Assembly: GCA_014904845.1 (NCBI GenBank)
Contig: MU119226.1
Coordinates: 310,001-374,000 of the forward strand
Origin: Acephala macrosclerotiorum
Lineage: Eukaryota; Ascomycota; Leotiomycetes; Helotiales; Mollisiaceae
Direction of reading: 5' to 3'
Length of the DNA stretch: 64,000 bases
The notes under the pieces are model-generated. The model saw nothing but the letters and a program-made list of their open reading frames with translations, had not been told where the DNA came from and did not search any database. Made by a program: the position numbers and the translations under genes. Position 1 is the stretch's first letter. Every line of letters starts with the position of its first letter. Below, one piece after another: positions 44,470 through 56,087 of this stretch.

Positions 44470-46470
44470 ATCATAAGGCCAAAAGGTCTAGCTTCATATC
44501 TTAGCTAAATACCAACATTGAGATTACAGTTTTGTCTCTAATATAACTCGAGTCGCCGCTACAAACAAGGAGGTCATGGACTGGAGACTTGGTCGTCATC
44601 ACGTGGAGCAATTCTAAGATTTATATTCGGGGCGGTATTAATCTTGATTAAGAGCTGTATAAAGATAGCCACCACAAGAAGGTCAAGAAGTTGCACTATG
44701 CACATCTGATGAGCTGACCGAGGAAGAGAACGAGGAAAGATGAAGTTGAACCCAAAGTCAATTCTTGTTGCGACTACCGACTCGAAGCAATTGAGAAAAA
44801 ACTCGTCTCAGCTCCCAAATCCATCTGAAGAATGTTGCCAGCAGCCCTAGATTTGACAACGAAGCTGCTGCTTAAGAGGAAAGCTGCAACCCTAGATGAT
44901 AAAGCAGGAATCATAGTGCCCAATCATCAACAAGTGGGTCTTAGTTACTAGCAGCATGCGCCAGCCGACGGCGACGTGCTCATTGCAACAGCTACCATTA
45001 AACGTCTAGTTGTGGTTCGTTGATGTATAATGGGACCTTCTTTCGTGAATGGTGAACGATTTAAGCACAGATGCGGCCGCATTCGCGTGATCCACGCAAG
45101 TCATGACTTCCTCTGAGCCGTTATGCGTGAATGTAAGTCGTGTGATTGTAATGCGTCTTGAGATATTGACCTGCTTTATCAAGAAGGCACTACATAAATG
45201 CGCAAATTCTGCTTTTTAGATGACTCAACAAACGGCGACTGCTCGCCTTTCACGCAGGTTGTGTTCTCAAGTGAGACACTGCGTGTGAACTCAAGTCGCG
45301 CATTTCCTACTATCTATGATCGCATTCACTTACTCTTCTTCAAAGATGGTCTCGGAATAAGCTACAAGGCTGCCAACCGTTGACTCATTCAAGCATAAAA
45401 AGAGACGGCGTCTAAGTAAAGCGAGATATAAAAGCAATGAGCAGAATTCTGCCACCCAGCAATATTCCCCGACGATCGCAATCATGAATGCAACATTCTG
45501 TGGAAGTTCACCGCCCACTACTGTCGCATCATTCCGCGCTACGCCAGTTTTGAGGCTGCTTTGCAATCAAATGGTTATACCCTCTACTAAGAGTCAAAAG
45601 AAAGGACAAGAGAACTATGCTTAAAGCCAAAAAAAGGTTAGATACGAATGACAGCAAAGGCAGATATTTATAGCAAAAGAGATCTTTTTAATTAGACGAA
45701 TCAATAGGCATTCCGATTCAAGCGTTGCTAGAGGTAGAGTGCCATATGGTGAAAGACGTTGGGGTTGGCGCTACATTCTGTGACCCTGAGGAATGCCCGC
45801 GACGACATTTGCATCGTCTGCGAGTGCAGCCATGTTGCCACCTTGTTGATAGAGATCCATTGGTAGGAGACGCATTGGTCGAAAAGCTTTGGGGTAAAAC
45901 GTTGGACATATTGTGTCTCTGATATGATCGTAACGAGATGAAGAAACTTGGTCTCAAACTCACATCTTCCCATACAATCACAACTTCAAGCACAGCAATC
46001 TTGAATAATTAGAGCACTCTCCGCAGTAGAAGGACGGCCTCTCCTAGGTACGTTACATTTCATTCCAAATCGGGTCATATTCACCTGCTTTGCCACTTTG
46101 GTATCGACCACGACTCACTCAAGCGTTCACAAGACGCAGTCGCAGACAGAGCGAGGTATAAAAGCATCGAGCCCACTCTTCCGCTGACACCCAGACAGCT
46201 TCTTCTTTCGTTCACCTAACCCCATGGGTGCTCGGGAAGCTCGTCGCCCGGCCATATTCGTGATGCGATCTTCCAACTTCCATGCCAGCTTTGTGACCGA
46301 CAAGCTGCCACTAAGAGCCTTAAACAAAGACTTATAACAAAATCATGTCCACGATCCAGCTAAGAACTGATAATTTGATAGCAGGAAACTTTGTTGATAA
46401 CAAGCGAGGCTCTTTTATGAGACAGATCAATAACCTAATACCCAAGCCTGGCAAAGACCAACAACGGAAG
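44470..46470. other. Repeat-rich gene-free stretch
   Basis: No gene supported. Two related segments, 45382-45442 and 46112-46172, share GACTCA(T/C)TCAAGC and a GCGAG(A/G)TATAAAAGCA box. Each is followed by a short ATG-led frame (about 47 and 37 codons). They look like diverged copies of one repeat. The Tc1/mariner element begins immediately to the right. Confidence 0.4.
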
Positions 46471-46472
46471 TA

Positions 46473-47797
46473 AGAGCTCATTGCAAACTTCTGCGTACAC
46501 GTGACATAAATTCACTTTTTTGACACCCACAACCTTAATTTTTTTTAAAATTCTCTTCGATCTAGCTTCAACTACTTTCAAACTCATGGATCCTGATACT
46601 AGTATCCTCTCCTCTCCTCTGGTGCGCGACCACAAGCCCGGAGGAGGCTGGTCAACCCCCATCAGAAGCTCGATTAGATCCATGCGCCGCGATGGCTTGT
46701 CATATGGTCAGATCAGCAAGAAAACAGGCCTTACTAGATCGACAATTCAAAGAATGGTTAAGGCAAAGAGCTCTCGCAGTACTAGAAAAGGCAAACCAAT
46801 CAAGAAAAGGGCCCTTACTACTCAACAGATTGCTCGAATGATTAAGTGGCTTAGCGCCTCTTGGGATAATCGGCGTGCTTCTTATTCTGAGATCAAACGC
46901 CAGTTAAACCTCAACTGCTCTACTTCCTCAATATGCCGAGCACTCAGAGCTCGTGGCTACCGCCGTTGTGTTGCTTGCAAGCGTCTATTCATCAACAAAA
47001 AGCAAGCTGAAAAGAGGTTGGCATTCTGTCATAAATACAGATGGTGGGGGACTGCAGATTGAAAGAAGGTTTTCTGGAGTGATGAAGCAACATTTGAGAC
47101 AGGGAAGAGAGGCAGGATCTATGTCACACGGCGTCCAGAAGAGAAGAATTGCCAATCTTGCATCCAATCAGTCTACAGGAGCGGCAGAGTCAGTGTTATG
47201 GTATGGGGTTGCATTGGTTGGGATTTCAAGTCACTACTTATCTTCTTAGAGAGAGAGGAAGGAAAGAGAGGGATCTGCAGTACAGCATACCTCAAACAGA
47301 TACTTGAACCACGTGTCTTTGAGCTCTGGGATAGCTTGACAGAAGAAGAGCGTTTGGACCACATATTCATGGAAGATGGAGCCAAGGTTCATAAGGGAGT
47401 TGCACGCCTTGCTCGCTTAGAGAAGGGGATCAAAAGGTTTGACTGGCCACTTTCTTCACCAGACCTCAACCCTATTGAGAAAGTGTGGCGATGGATGAAG
47501 CATGAGATTACTAAGCTAGAGAAGGTTCCCACTACTATTGAAGAGATGAAAGAGGTTTTGCAAGCTCTTTGGGCAGAAGTACAGCCAGAAGATTGGAGAT
47601 ATTTGACTGAGAGGCTCACTTGCAAGATTGAGGACGTCATTGAAGCAAAAGGCATGGCAACTGTACATTAAAAGTTTATAAACATGTAGATTAAGTCTTG
47701 AACTCACTATCTTTTGAGTTCTAGGCAAATGCAATAAGAATTGGTTGAGTTATAATGGTTTATGTTAAGGTGTACGCAGAAGTTTGCAATGAGCTCT
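46473..47797 (+). mobile_element. Tc1/mariner-type DNA transposon
   Basis: A 1325-bp element bounded by perfect 28-bp terminal inverted repeats, 46473-46500 and 47770-47797. The left repeat starts AGAGCTCATTGCAAACTTCT and ends GCGTACAC. A TA dinucleotide flanks each end (46471-46472 and 47798-47799), as expected of the TA target duplication of this superfamily. The interior holds one transposase frame on plus. Perfect repeats and only one visible lesion in the gene argue for a recent insertion. Confidence 0.92.
46586..47671 (+). pseudogene. Tc1/mariner transposase with one in-frame stop
   Basis: One frame of 361 sense codons from the ATG at 46586 to the stop at 47671, interrupted by a single TGA at 47060-47062 (codon 159). 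The N-terminal half is a helix-turn-helix DNA-binding region (GLSYGQISKKTGLTRSTIQR), followed by a basic linker and a second helical domain (RRASYSEIKRQLNLNCSTSS). After the stop comes the DDE catalytic domain: first Asp in KVFWSDEATFE, second in HIFMEDGAKVHKG, and the Glu in SSPDLNPIEKVWRWMK. I count 33 residues between the second Asp and Glu. Family proteins usually have Trp at the TGA position (D-W-KKV), so TGG to TGA is the simplest explanation. This copy should encode only the DNA-binding half unless the stop is read through. Confidence 0.9.
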
Positions 47798-47799
47798 TA

Positions 47800-48883
47800 G
47801 ATATCCTGCATTCCAACTCAGTCTAACCGCATCCAATACAAGAGTAACGGAACGGAACCTCTGAAAGATTGACGCAAGATAGATTTGATAACAAAATTCC
47901 AGAACAACTCTCGGAACAAAGAAGTCGCAGCCCCAGAAACCTCATGTATTATCCTGGAGCACTTGATGGTACAAAATGTAGGATGATCGTAAGCTGAGGA
48001 CTCCACGTTAGGTCGGCACGACATTATGGAAAATTGTCCTCGTTGAGTAGCTTGCTATAAGCCAGCGCCATTCGCAAATCGAGGAGCCTTATATACCTCG
48101 ATAGGCCTAAAAAAAATTAGCGTCAATCGGCATTCCATACAGTGATATTCACTCGCTCGTCTACTGGCACACTCTTTCGGGGGAATGTGAGGCGGCTGTC
48201 CATCTCTTCTGATGAGGGATGAAGCGAAAGTGTACTGACAATGCTGGAACAATTTTAAGAATGTTGCCGATAGCAAAAGCGTACAGCATGCCACTTAGCG
48301 AATGCCCTTCCTCACTGCTAGATTAACCTCACATCATGGCACCAAGAAAGTTAAAGCATATGCGGAATGTAACAATATAGAAGATATCTCAGCATTTGCT
48401 ATGGATCTTCTTTTCTCAATTTCTGCTCAAATCCATGCTTCTGAATCCTGATAAGCCACAAGCGCAGTACAGAAAGCAGGCACAGTCCTAGCCGGCACGG
48501 CACAAATGCGTTGACCCCCCAAGAACGCCGTGACAAATGCCGCCTAATCGAGAAAAGGAAACCAATTTACTAATCCTAACATCCATCGAAAGGCAAAATG
48601 CCCTTCAAGTCCTCAGGACGGATAGAAAACTACCAGTGCGAGTATCAGTGTTTCCATCCATCTAGCCATATTCTGACAGCGAGCTTTAAGCTCTGGAAAA
48701 AGTGATCGAAAGCAATTTTTTATGTGCATTAAAGGAGTGATGGCCCCAGAAGCCATAATATTGACGTCTGGAGAAAGTGAAGAAACCGCGCATGTCGCTA
48801 TGTGCGCTTGCGCCTATGTTTTGGCATCTGCAAACGTCCTCTAAGGATTTTGATACAAAGGAAATGGTATCTGCATGGGCGTG
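47800..48883. other. Gene-free stretch right of the transposon
   Basis: A minus-strand segment near 48085-48105 reads GAGGTATATAAGGC and precedes a short ATG-led frame (MSCRPNVESSAYDHPTF), loosely like the TATA-led segments left of the transposon. No gene supported. Confidence 0.35.
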
Positions 48884-50407
48884 CTAGTAGCGGTTGATGC
48901 TAGCCGAACTGATGTCTGCTCTCTTCATGGGTGGAGGTGGAGGTGCCGGCTTCTTCGCTCTGCTAGGGGGAGGTGGAGGCGGGCCCTTTCTGCTGTTGGC
49001 ATTCAAGTTCGTCAAAGTGGTGTGGCTGGCAGTCCGACTAGCAACGCTTCCTTGAGAAGTAGCAGGGCTGACAGATCTCTCGCCATATGATCGATCAGGG
49101 CTGGCGCTATTGAGGGTTGAATCGTCGGAGGGATCGCCAAAGACATCAGTACCATTGGTACTGATGCGGTTGGCAGGACGCAGCTGTGCTCGGAGCGAAC
49201 CGGGGTCTTGGGGAACAGAAGCCTTGCGCATTCCGTTGACTGGAGTAGACTCGCGGTGGATAGTCGTCGGGCCTTGAAAGGTGGAGGAGCGGCTATAGTT
49301 TGGTCTTTGTGGAGATTCGTCATGCCCGTCAGAACGAGTATCCAGGCGCGAAGACGAGGTAACTCGGCCGGTAGAACGAATAGAAGGTCGGACTGGCTCG
49401 GGCTCTGGCATTGGTGGGGGCTCATCGTACGAATTGTATCTCTCGGCGTATGAGTGAGCTGTGTTGGATCGAGATCGCGGGGTGAGGCGTCGATGGTTAT
49501 CGCGCTGGGGCGATGGAGTTTGTCTGGAAACGTCAGTGAGATTCTGCGGAGGCTGTCAAAGTAGCTTACCCTGCCGGCCAGTCTCTCTTAAGACGGAGGA
49601 GCTCATCACGGCATCTGTCGTAGTGTTCGAGCTCAGCATCTAGGAATGCTCCAAGATCTGCGACGCTCTCTGCTTCGACCTCTTTGATATCCTGCATACG
49701 TCTGAGAACGTCTTCGCTGGATTCCTCGTATTTGGCCTTCTGGGAGCGCAATTCTTCCTCGACCCGAAAGTCTTCTTTCTTGGCCTTCTGCATCTTCGAG
49801 AGTGAGGCGTCATATGCAAGCCGACGGTTCTCGAGCTTCTTGCGGGCAGCCTGCAGAAATTAGTACATTAAAAGGGGTTCTGGGAAAACGACGTACCTGA
49901 TACTCCTTCATCATGGCCAGTGATCGCTCCAAAGACTCCAGCCATCCAGTTGTAGCATTGGCAACATAGCTCTCCTGTGATCGAGCAATTCTCTCGTTCG
50001 TTCTGCCCATGCCTAAATGCTAATTAGTATCCATCTTGCCAATTCCAGCCAGTATACGCACTGATAAGACAGTTTCCAAACTCCGAATCCGGCTCAAAGT
50101 CCTCCCCATGGTGTATCATTGTCTGACCCAAATATGCAACTGGCAGAGCCTTCTCTCTATCCTCGACTTCCTCGCGTCTTGATATGGACTTGACGTAGGT
50201 GGTCATCGACTTATGCAATTTCTCCATCCCTAAAAATCGTCAATTGAGGTCCGCCAGATATCAGAACGCAGAAAACGTACCCTCGTGTCTCAGTGCCATT
50301 TCCATCTCCAAGGCCTTGAATTCATCAGACACATTGGTCCTGGCCTCCTGGCCCATCTTCTCTCCCGCCCATTGCTTGACTCTGTCGAGCTTCTTGTTGA
50401 TATTCAT
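48884..50407 (-). CDS. BAR-domain membrane-curvature protein
   Basis: About 443 residues from five minus exons: 50407-50281, 50229-50062, 50012-49897, 49850-49570 and 49523-48884. All introns are GT-AG and the phases agree. The N-terminal 230 residues are an alpha-helical BAR domain: MNINKKLDRVKQWAGEKMGQ, LHKSMTTYVKSISRREE, SMGRTNERIARSQESYV and ESVADLGAFLDAELEHYDRC. The last of these is the typical end of helix 3. BAR dimers bind curved membranes and act in endocytosis, actin patches or the Golgi. The C-terminal half is disordered and Ser/Pro/Arg-rich, with proline tracts near the end (GPPPPPPSRAKKPAPPPPP) that could bind SH3 or profilin. No SH3 domain is encoded, so it is not a direct Rvs167 homologue; it fits the group of fungal BAR proteins with a proline-rich tail. 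Confidence 0.9.
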
Positions 50408-53329
50408 CTCGACGGATGTGTTTCAGATCGAATGACGTCTGTGTATTCGTAAATTGTTGGGAGTGGCAGATTCGACTGCAATGGCAGAGAGCGTCGATCT
50501 TATGCGGTGGCGGGGTTGTATTGATTATTGTTGTCTGCGTGATGTGAGGAGCAACAAGCCACCAAATTTTTAGACTTATCCAAAGAATAGGCAACTTTAG
50601 TTTCGAGGTATGTCACACGGAGAAGGTGGCGGAAGCGACAGTGAAAGGTCGGATTGTATAGTGTAATGGGAAGACACCGGATCAGAAACAGTCAGACCCA
50701 ATGCTATTGGGTTTTAAGGCCGCAGAGAGAACGATATGATCCTGGAGGTGCGAGCGAATGGTCTCGTGAGGAGCAGGGTCGGACGCAGGACAGGACGGAG
50801 TCAGGTATGAAATCGGAGAAGGAAAGAGTGGGTTGAAATTGCTGGCCGGTCGAGTTTGTTGGCAGGAGATGACGAAAGGCGAGGAAGGGTCTGCCAATTC
50901 ATGCAGATGTAGAGGGTAGGAAGCAGTAGGTGCGATGCAGCCGGCGGACGATTGAATTATTTAGGTTTGGTCGAAGACGAGCTGCAGATATTGTGGATGG
51001 TCGCACCGCGATTGTATTCGATACGGATATCCCAGAGCCAAGGCGCGCTACTCATTGAGCCTGCAGTTGTGGTTATGTGGTCGTGATGCCCCTGTCAAGG
51101 AGATATCCTCATTGACGCCTCAGAAGCCTTCGGTATCCGCCTAGCAACAAATTTCCTGGAGAAAAAGGAGATGCGAAATTCTTATCCACATCCATATCCA
51201 ATCAACTTTCCCTTGTCTCTACTCTCACGGTCTGCGCCACGATATTTGTGGATGAAACCTTTGCGCTCCTGGTATGGCCAGCAGCGGTCTCGTCCATTGG
51301 ACACGAACCACGAACCTCAAGGAACTGACGCCTAAGTCTGACGCGGCAAAAGCACGCGCGGAACCACGAGCATTTTCAGTGGCGACCTCATCAAGCGCTG
51401 ATTCTCCGAGTGTTACAGGCCATGGACAGAGCGCTATCCGTTGATGGGACCACCTGAAGCTTTGGCAAATCCCTTTTGAAACGTTATATGCAGGTATATT
51501 TAGAACTGCCGCCAAGTTTCATCTCTAATAGAAACACTAATCGAATGAGTTCCTCAACACTTCCGCATCGAAGTTTTTGGTGACGCCGTCGACTGGAAGG
51601 CTTCTCCACCACTTTCGCTAGAGTGGGGATCATGGTCTAGAAGCCTCTTAAGATTTTGAGGCGGCGCATAAAGTTGTGGGTTCATGATGCTTGGCATCGA
51701 TAGGGTTTGGAGATATCAGACCAAAATACGGTGTAACCGGCCAAGATCTCAGAGGTTGTTGATTATGTATTCACGGTTTGGACCAGACTTTGACATTATT
51801 TAGACTTCGAGATTGAGGTCACGCGGTGTCGAAAAGGGGTCAGACGGACAACCTTATTCAAAGGCCACGACAGCTATCATGATGTAGGGCCGAGCTTCCC
51901 GTCGCCATGAATCTCGGGATGATCGGGCCTCGCACATCGTGATCTGTGATGGGGTCGTCGGATTTCATGGATAAATACGACGTATTAAGAGGGCAGCTGC
52001 TCCCTCGAATGATTTGACAGAATTTTGCTTCTCGTATCTGCTTGTCATGACAAGCAATAGCTCTTCCAGATTCGAGATTCGTGCCTTGCTCGCTAACTTA
52101 CTGGATGTCCCTCGTCCTCGTCCTTGACCTCGACGTCGACACTATGATATATGGAATGAAGTAAATTCATACCAAGGAGGCAGGGTTGTCTTTGGGATTT
52201 GTAACTGAGCAATCCTACAGATGGAGGTTTGTTGGTGCAGTCTTCGAAACTATTGCGGAATTAGCCACTTACTCTTTATGCCAGGATAGACAGCCAACTT
52301 GTTCGATGAGGGTTCAGATAAAGTGCTCGGGAAAGATTCCAGTTCCTGGAGGCAAAATACAAGATTACTAAGCGCGACAACATGTCGTTCCAAAATACTT
52401 CCATAACAATAGCCTGTGGAGCCTCTGCACTGAAACAATACGATGTCTTTGTGAATTGCTAGCTCTTTCACGGAGGTATTCCATACTTCGTATGACTTCC
52501 TCCCAGGAGACATCGCGAAGACAAGCCGTTGAGAAGCTTTTTTGTTCTCATTGGCTCGGCAGTTGGCCGTAAGACATATGTGGGGCGAGGTGGGGTTTTT
52601 CCGCTTGATACCCCGTGTGCAGCGGTGCTTGGACGTCTGGAGCCACAATATCCCGTGGATTTTAGGACACCTATTTGCGCCAACCCGGAGATTTTAGATT
52701 TGCATTCGATTCATCACTGACTGTCATATCACCGTATATGCTCTTGCAGTCTGGCCAGAGTCCGACCTTGGCACCAAATCACCGTGGAGCGACGTTATTC
52801 ACGTCGCCGAGGCTCCTCAACATCGAAATGCAGGATACCTCTGACTGGAATCATATGACTCCTTACTTGAACGCCAACGGACTTATTCTTGAGAAGAACT
52901 CCAAGAGGTTGAATGTCGCGTCAGGCTTGGAACCGGGGTTACACGCATCTTTACCGATATTGGAGCTTAGTGACGAGAACTTCAGAGCCTCTTGTCGCGA
53001 CGGTATTACACGCAAGCTCGAGCCTAGAAAGTCCAGCAACATTAAGGTCATTCATACTTGGATACTAGCGTTTTGCATGCTCAGGCATTCAAAGTAAGCT
53101 CTAAAAACTCCTGGATATCATCCCAACTCCCATATATCCAAACTATTGCACAGCTGCCATACGAGTAGAAGGACACAGCTCATCAAGACGCCCGGACATA
53201 ATTCCACCCCCAACATACCCAACGTTGCCTTGGATAAACGCCATGCGAGTGGTAAGAGAGAGTACATCGCCCAGCCCTCCATAACCCATCCCATCAAACA
53301 CCATCTCCCAACGCTACACTCCACTCATC
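50408..53329. other. Long gene-poor stretch
   Basis: About 2.9 kb without a supported gene. The longest frame, 52675-53097 on plus (119 codons from its first ATG at 52739), is hydrophilic and ends in a hydrophobic bit (WILAFCML). No family was recognised. No transposase motif or paired terminal repeats were found by eye. Confidence 0.35.
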
Positions 53330-53833
53330 CTACCTCCCATCCACAACGCCCAGCAACACAGAACCGACCATAACCATCATACTGCCGTAACTCCAGTGGT
53401 TCCATTCGCCCTTTCCCATGTAACTTTTACAAATCCAGCCATCAACCCCAGCAACACAACCACCTGCAATCAGAACCAAACCCAATGATTTTCTTGTCCC
53501 AAAGAATACATTTGCATAAACAGCCATTGACGCACCGATGAGCTTTGCTCCAAATGCAATCACTACAGCAAATTAGTTTGGCTGCCTTCCAAAGAGACGA
53601 GATGAGAAGGAGAGGCCATCGGCTTTGGAAATTCTCTGAAGCAAAATCAAAAGAAAAAGACGACTTGTGCAATCAATTAAAATAGGATCAGCCGTCGTAG
53701 CAAGATCTTGCAATTCGAACATAGAGAGCTCAGACATGGGGTTCCTGATCGAGTTGATGCCGTAACCGAGTGACATCGTTGCGAAGAATGTCGCGATGAT
53801 GGTGAGGATTGGAGACTGGGAGAGTTTTGCCAT
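53330..53833 (-). CDS. DUF4267 small integral membrane protein
   Basis: About 133 residues from minus exons 53833-53665 and 53562-53330. Four hydrophobic segments are visible. Family landmarks are the N-terminal SLGYGINSIRNPMSELSMFE, FFGTRKSLGLVLIAGGCVAG, VDGWICKSYMGKGEWNHWSY and SVLLGVVDGR. DUF4267 proteins are common small membrane proteins of filamentous fungi with no assigned function. The intron is in phase (DPILIDCT-MIAFGAKLIG) with an AACTAAT branch site and TAG acceptor, but its donor reads GTCGTC rather than GTAAGT or GTATGT. This weak donor is the least certain part of the model; the domain on both sides is clear. Confidence 0.8.
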
Positions 53834-54068
53834 TTTGTGCCATTTTCGGATGAGTTGTTTTTGACTGAGGTTTTCTCTATTGTATTATTGTTGATTTGAT
53901 GCCCTCGAGATGAGAAAGTGAAGTTGTTTAAATGTTCCCCAAGCTGGGAGATTCACGTAAGAAGCGGAGTCCGAGCTGGAGGCCGGTTAGGTTGTCAAAA
54001 TAGGGTACCTGCTTTAGCGAGGTACGCTATGGCGGCGGCACAGCCTGCTAAGACAGCGTGTCAAGCCC
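53834..54068. other. Upstream flank of the DUF4267 gene
   Basis: Short 5' flank between the membrane-protein gene and the MITE. The insertion is about 240 bases upstream of the start codon. Confidence 0.45.
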
Positions 54069-54070
54069 TA

Positions 54071-54331
54071 TCCGTTACGCTGCCATCAGGATTGCACCTC
54101 GCCTAATTTTGGCGGGAACATCAAAACTCCCCAACTCACCTACTTCAACCCTTCTTCGATCGAGCAAACATTAATAGAATTTAATGCGAAATGGATGCAA
54201 TTAAAATATAAAACCCAATAGATCATTACACTAAGCAATAGGAATTTTACACAATTATATTGCGATTAGTAAGCGTCGCAAATCGGGCGAGATTTAGCGA
54301 TGAGGTGCAATCCTGATGGCAGCGTAACGGA
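54071..54331. mobile_element. MITE with 30-bp terminal inverted repeats and TA duplications
   Basis: A 261-bp non-coding element. Its first 30 bases (54071-54100, starting TCCGTTACGCTGCCATCAGG) are exactly repeated in inverse orientation at 54302-54331. A TA flanks both ends (54069-54070 and 54332-54333). Partial inverse similarity continues inward (GCCTAATTTTGGCGG against CGCTAAATCTCGCC). The interior is AT-rich and non-coding. Size, repeats and TA target site indicate a miniature Tc1/mariner-type element. Its ends differ from those of the transposon at 46.5 kb, so another transposase must have moved it. Confidence 0.88.
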
Positions 54332-54333
54332 TA

Positions 54334-55532
54334 TTTGCTTCATAGGCTACAAACAGATAGCTAAGAATTAGGTGAAGGTAGTGAGACTCACACTCGAAAG
54401 CTCCGAGAAATTCGGACTTGGGAAGATTTGTATCTAAATCCAGAACTCACTTCTTCCAAAATTGACGTCGTAGCGGGAGAACAAGGCGAGAGGATGGGTA
54501 TTAAACACCTCCCACCTTCGTACACCACCATGATGGTCATCACACCACGATATCTTACACTATCCAGGCATCTCGCAACGCTGCCTCCACGTGCATGGCC
54601 AACTCCGATAATTGTGGTATGACGCGACGTGGTTGACGTCACGGATGATCACGTCGGGACTGAGCTCCCTGGCCGCCACCTCTGGTCCGCATTGCAGTTA
54701 GGAGGATATGCTGCAGAAACTTCAGCAACGAGGCTACGAGAGTACTGACAAGCCACGTGGCAAACAAGGGGGCCGCCATGGTTGACTATCCAAGTTCTTG
54801 ATAGATGCTGGGTGGGTGAGAGTGACAAGGTATTGTACTCGAAGAACCTTGGATTCGCGAGCTAAGGTCTACCTTTTCAACGTCCAAGTCGTGGAGGGTT
54901 TGTTTAAGGGACCTTGCTGGGCAAGAGCAGCGACCTCGGTGGCAAATCTGACAGACAGGTCAAAGTACAAATAGAAAGCGTGCAGCTCGAAGCATGCCGC
55001 CGATTCATCCATCTCGGTTCCCTTGCTTTTGGTAGGAGTAGAATCGGCCTGCATTTTCAATGTTCCGTGGCTTGTGGGACACTTGTACTACTGGAGTGCG
55101 ACTCCACATCCCTCACCAGGACATTTGAATTGGCTAAGATTTGGTAGCCCACAAGCTCAACAGCTGTGGAAGAGGGAGGAGGTGGACGTGAGAAGGCAAG
55201 AAGGGAGTTGTTTTAGCTTAGCAATATCACGTCACAGCATTAAATAAGACTCAATAAGTATGGGAAGCATGAGAATTGTATTGTCTTCCTACTCAGCTAT
55301 AGCCACGTCCAGCTATCTACCAAGTCCACCAACCATCATGCACACCCGTGAATTCCATCCCCAATGCCATCATCTCATCTCTCAAATCCTCAGCCTGGTA
55401 TTCGTCATCTCATAGCAGATTTTCGTCGGATAGCTTGTAAAAGCAATGCAATGGGTATCATGCTGATCGCTGCCTCTAACGCCCTATAATACAGTGCAAA
55501 GCAAAGCTCCAGTAATCATGTATGCCGTCAAG

Positions 55533-55536
<4 letters not shown>
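54334..55536. other. Intergenic, no gene seen
   Basis: Short frames on both strands look random, and no domain was recognised. Confidence 0.4.

Positions 55537-55587
<51 letters not shown>
55537..55587. repeat. 51-nt T homopolymer
   Basis: An uninterrupted run of T on plus (A on minus), preceded by GTGCC and followed by GAATGTC. It lies about 160 bases beyond the stop of the small minus-strand gene at 55744, so it could sit in that gene's 3' region. The exact length is probably unreliable in any assembly. Confidence 0.95.
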
Positions 55588-55588
<1 letters not shown>

Positions 55589-55743
55589 AATGTCTCCGCC
55601 CATATGCTCTGTGTGTAAAGGGGAAAAGTGTGCAAAGAAAACGTGAAGTCTATGTACAGCGTGAAAGCAAAGGGACTGGGTTATGTGAAGGGCATACTTT
55701 TGCAGTGTGAGCCCCCTTTTTTCTTTTCTTTTTCTTAGTGTTT

Positions 55744-56046
55744 TCAGTCCTTTTTGGGGAGAGGCGTGGCTCGAGAAGAAGCCCGCGAGTCCTGACGACG
55801 ACGCATCCTCGTATCGTTGATCTCCTTCTCGGCCCATCCTGGAATGCGGGGTGTGCGAGCAGGAGATTGTGTGGATTTGGGGAGTTCGACCTCGCCGCGG
55901 GAACGTCGATTCTTGTTCACGGCTGCCATGACTCTTTCGTCATCTTTCGCAAGAGGTTTTCGTGAGGATGAGGAGTTGTGTTTCGGCGGTCTCGTGACGG
56001 GTGTTCGTAGGTTTTGTACAGGTGGACGGATTGGTAGACGAGCCAT
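55744..56046 (-). CDS. Small basic hypothetical protein
   Basis: Minus-strand frame of 100 codons from the ATG at 56046 (MARLPIRPPVQNLRTPVTRP). It is basic, Pro/Ser/Arg-rich and without membrane segments; ERVMAAVNKNRRSRGEVELP and PRIPGWAEKEINDTRMRRR are its most protein-like parts. It begins 41 bases after the stop of the large SNF2 gene on the same strand. It could be a separate short gene or, if an intron were present, a C-terminal exon of that gene; the only short GT-AG segment (27 nt) does not keep this frame. The family is not recognised. Confidence 0.4.
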   Translation of the reverse strand: MARLPIRPPVQNLRTPVTRPPKHNSSSSRKPLAKDDERVMAAVNKNRRSRGEVELPKSTQSPARTPRIPGWAEKEINDTRMRRRQDSRASSRATPLPKKD

Positions 56047-56087
56047 CGCTGTGAACGTTGCTGACTAGAGAGTTTATGCATTAGCAT

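Noticed and set aside
52675..53097. Plus frame of 140 codons
   Set aside because: Without a family match, intron support or clear composition bias it cannot be called a gene; mentioned in the intergenic note.
56061..56087. 27-nt GT-AG segment linking the SNF2 gene to the small basic frame
   Set aside because: It is below normal intron size and does not keep the frame of the downstream protein.
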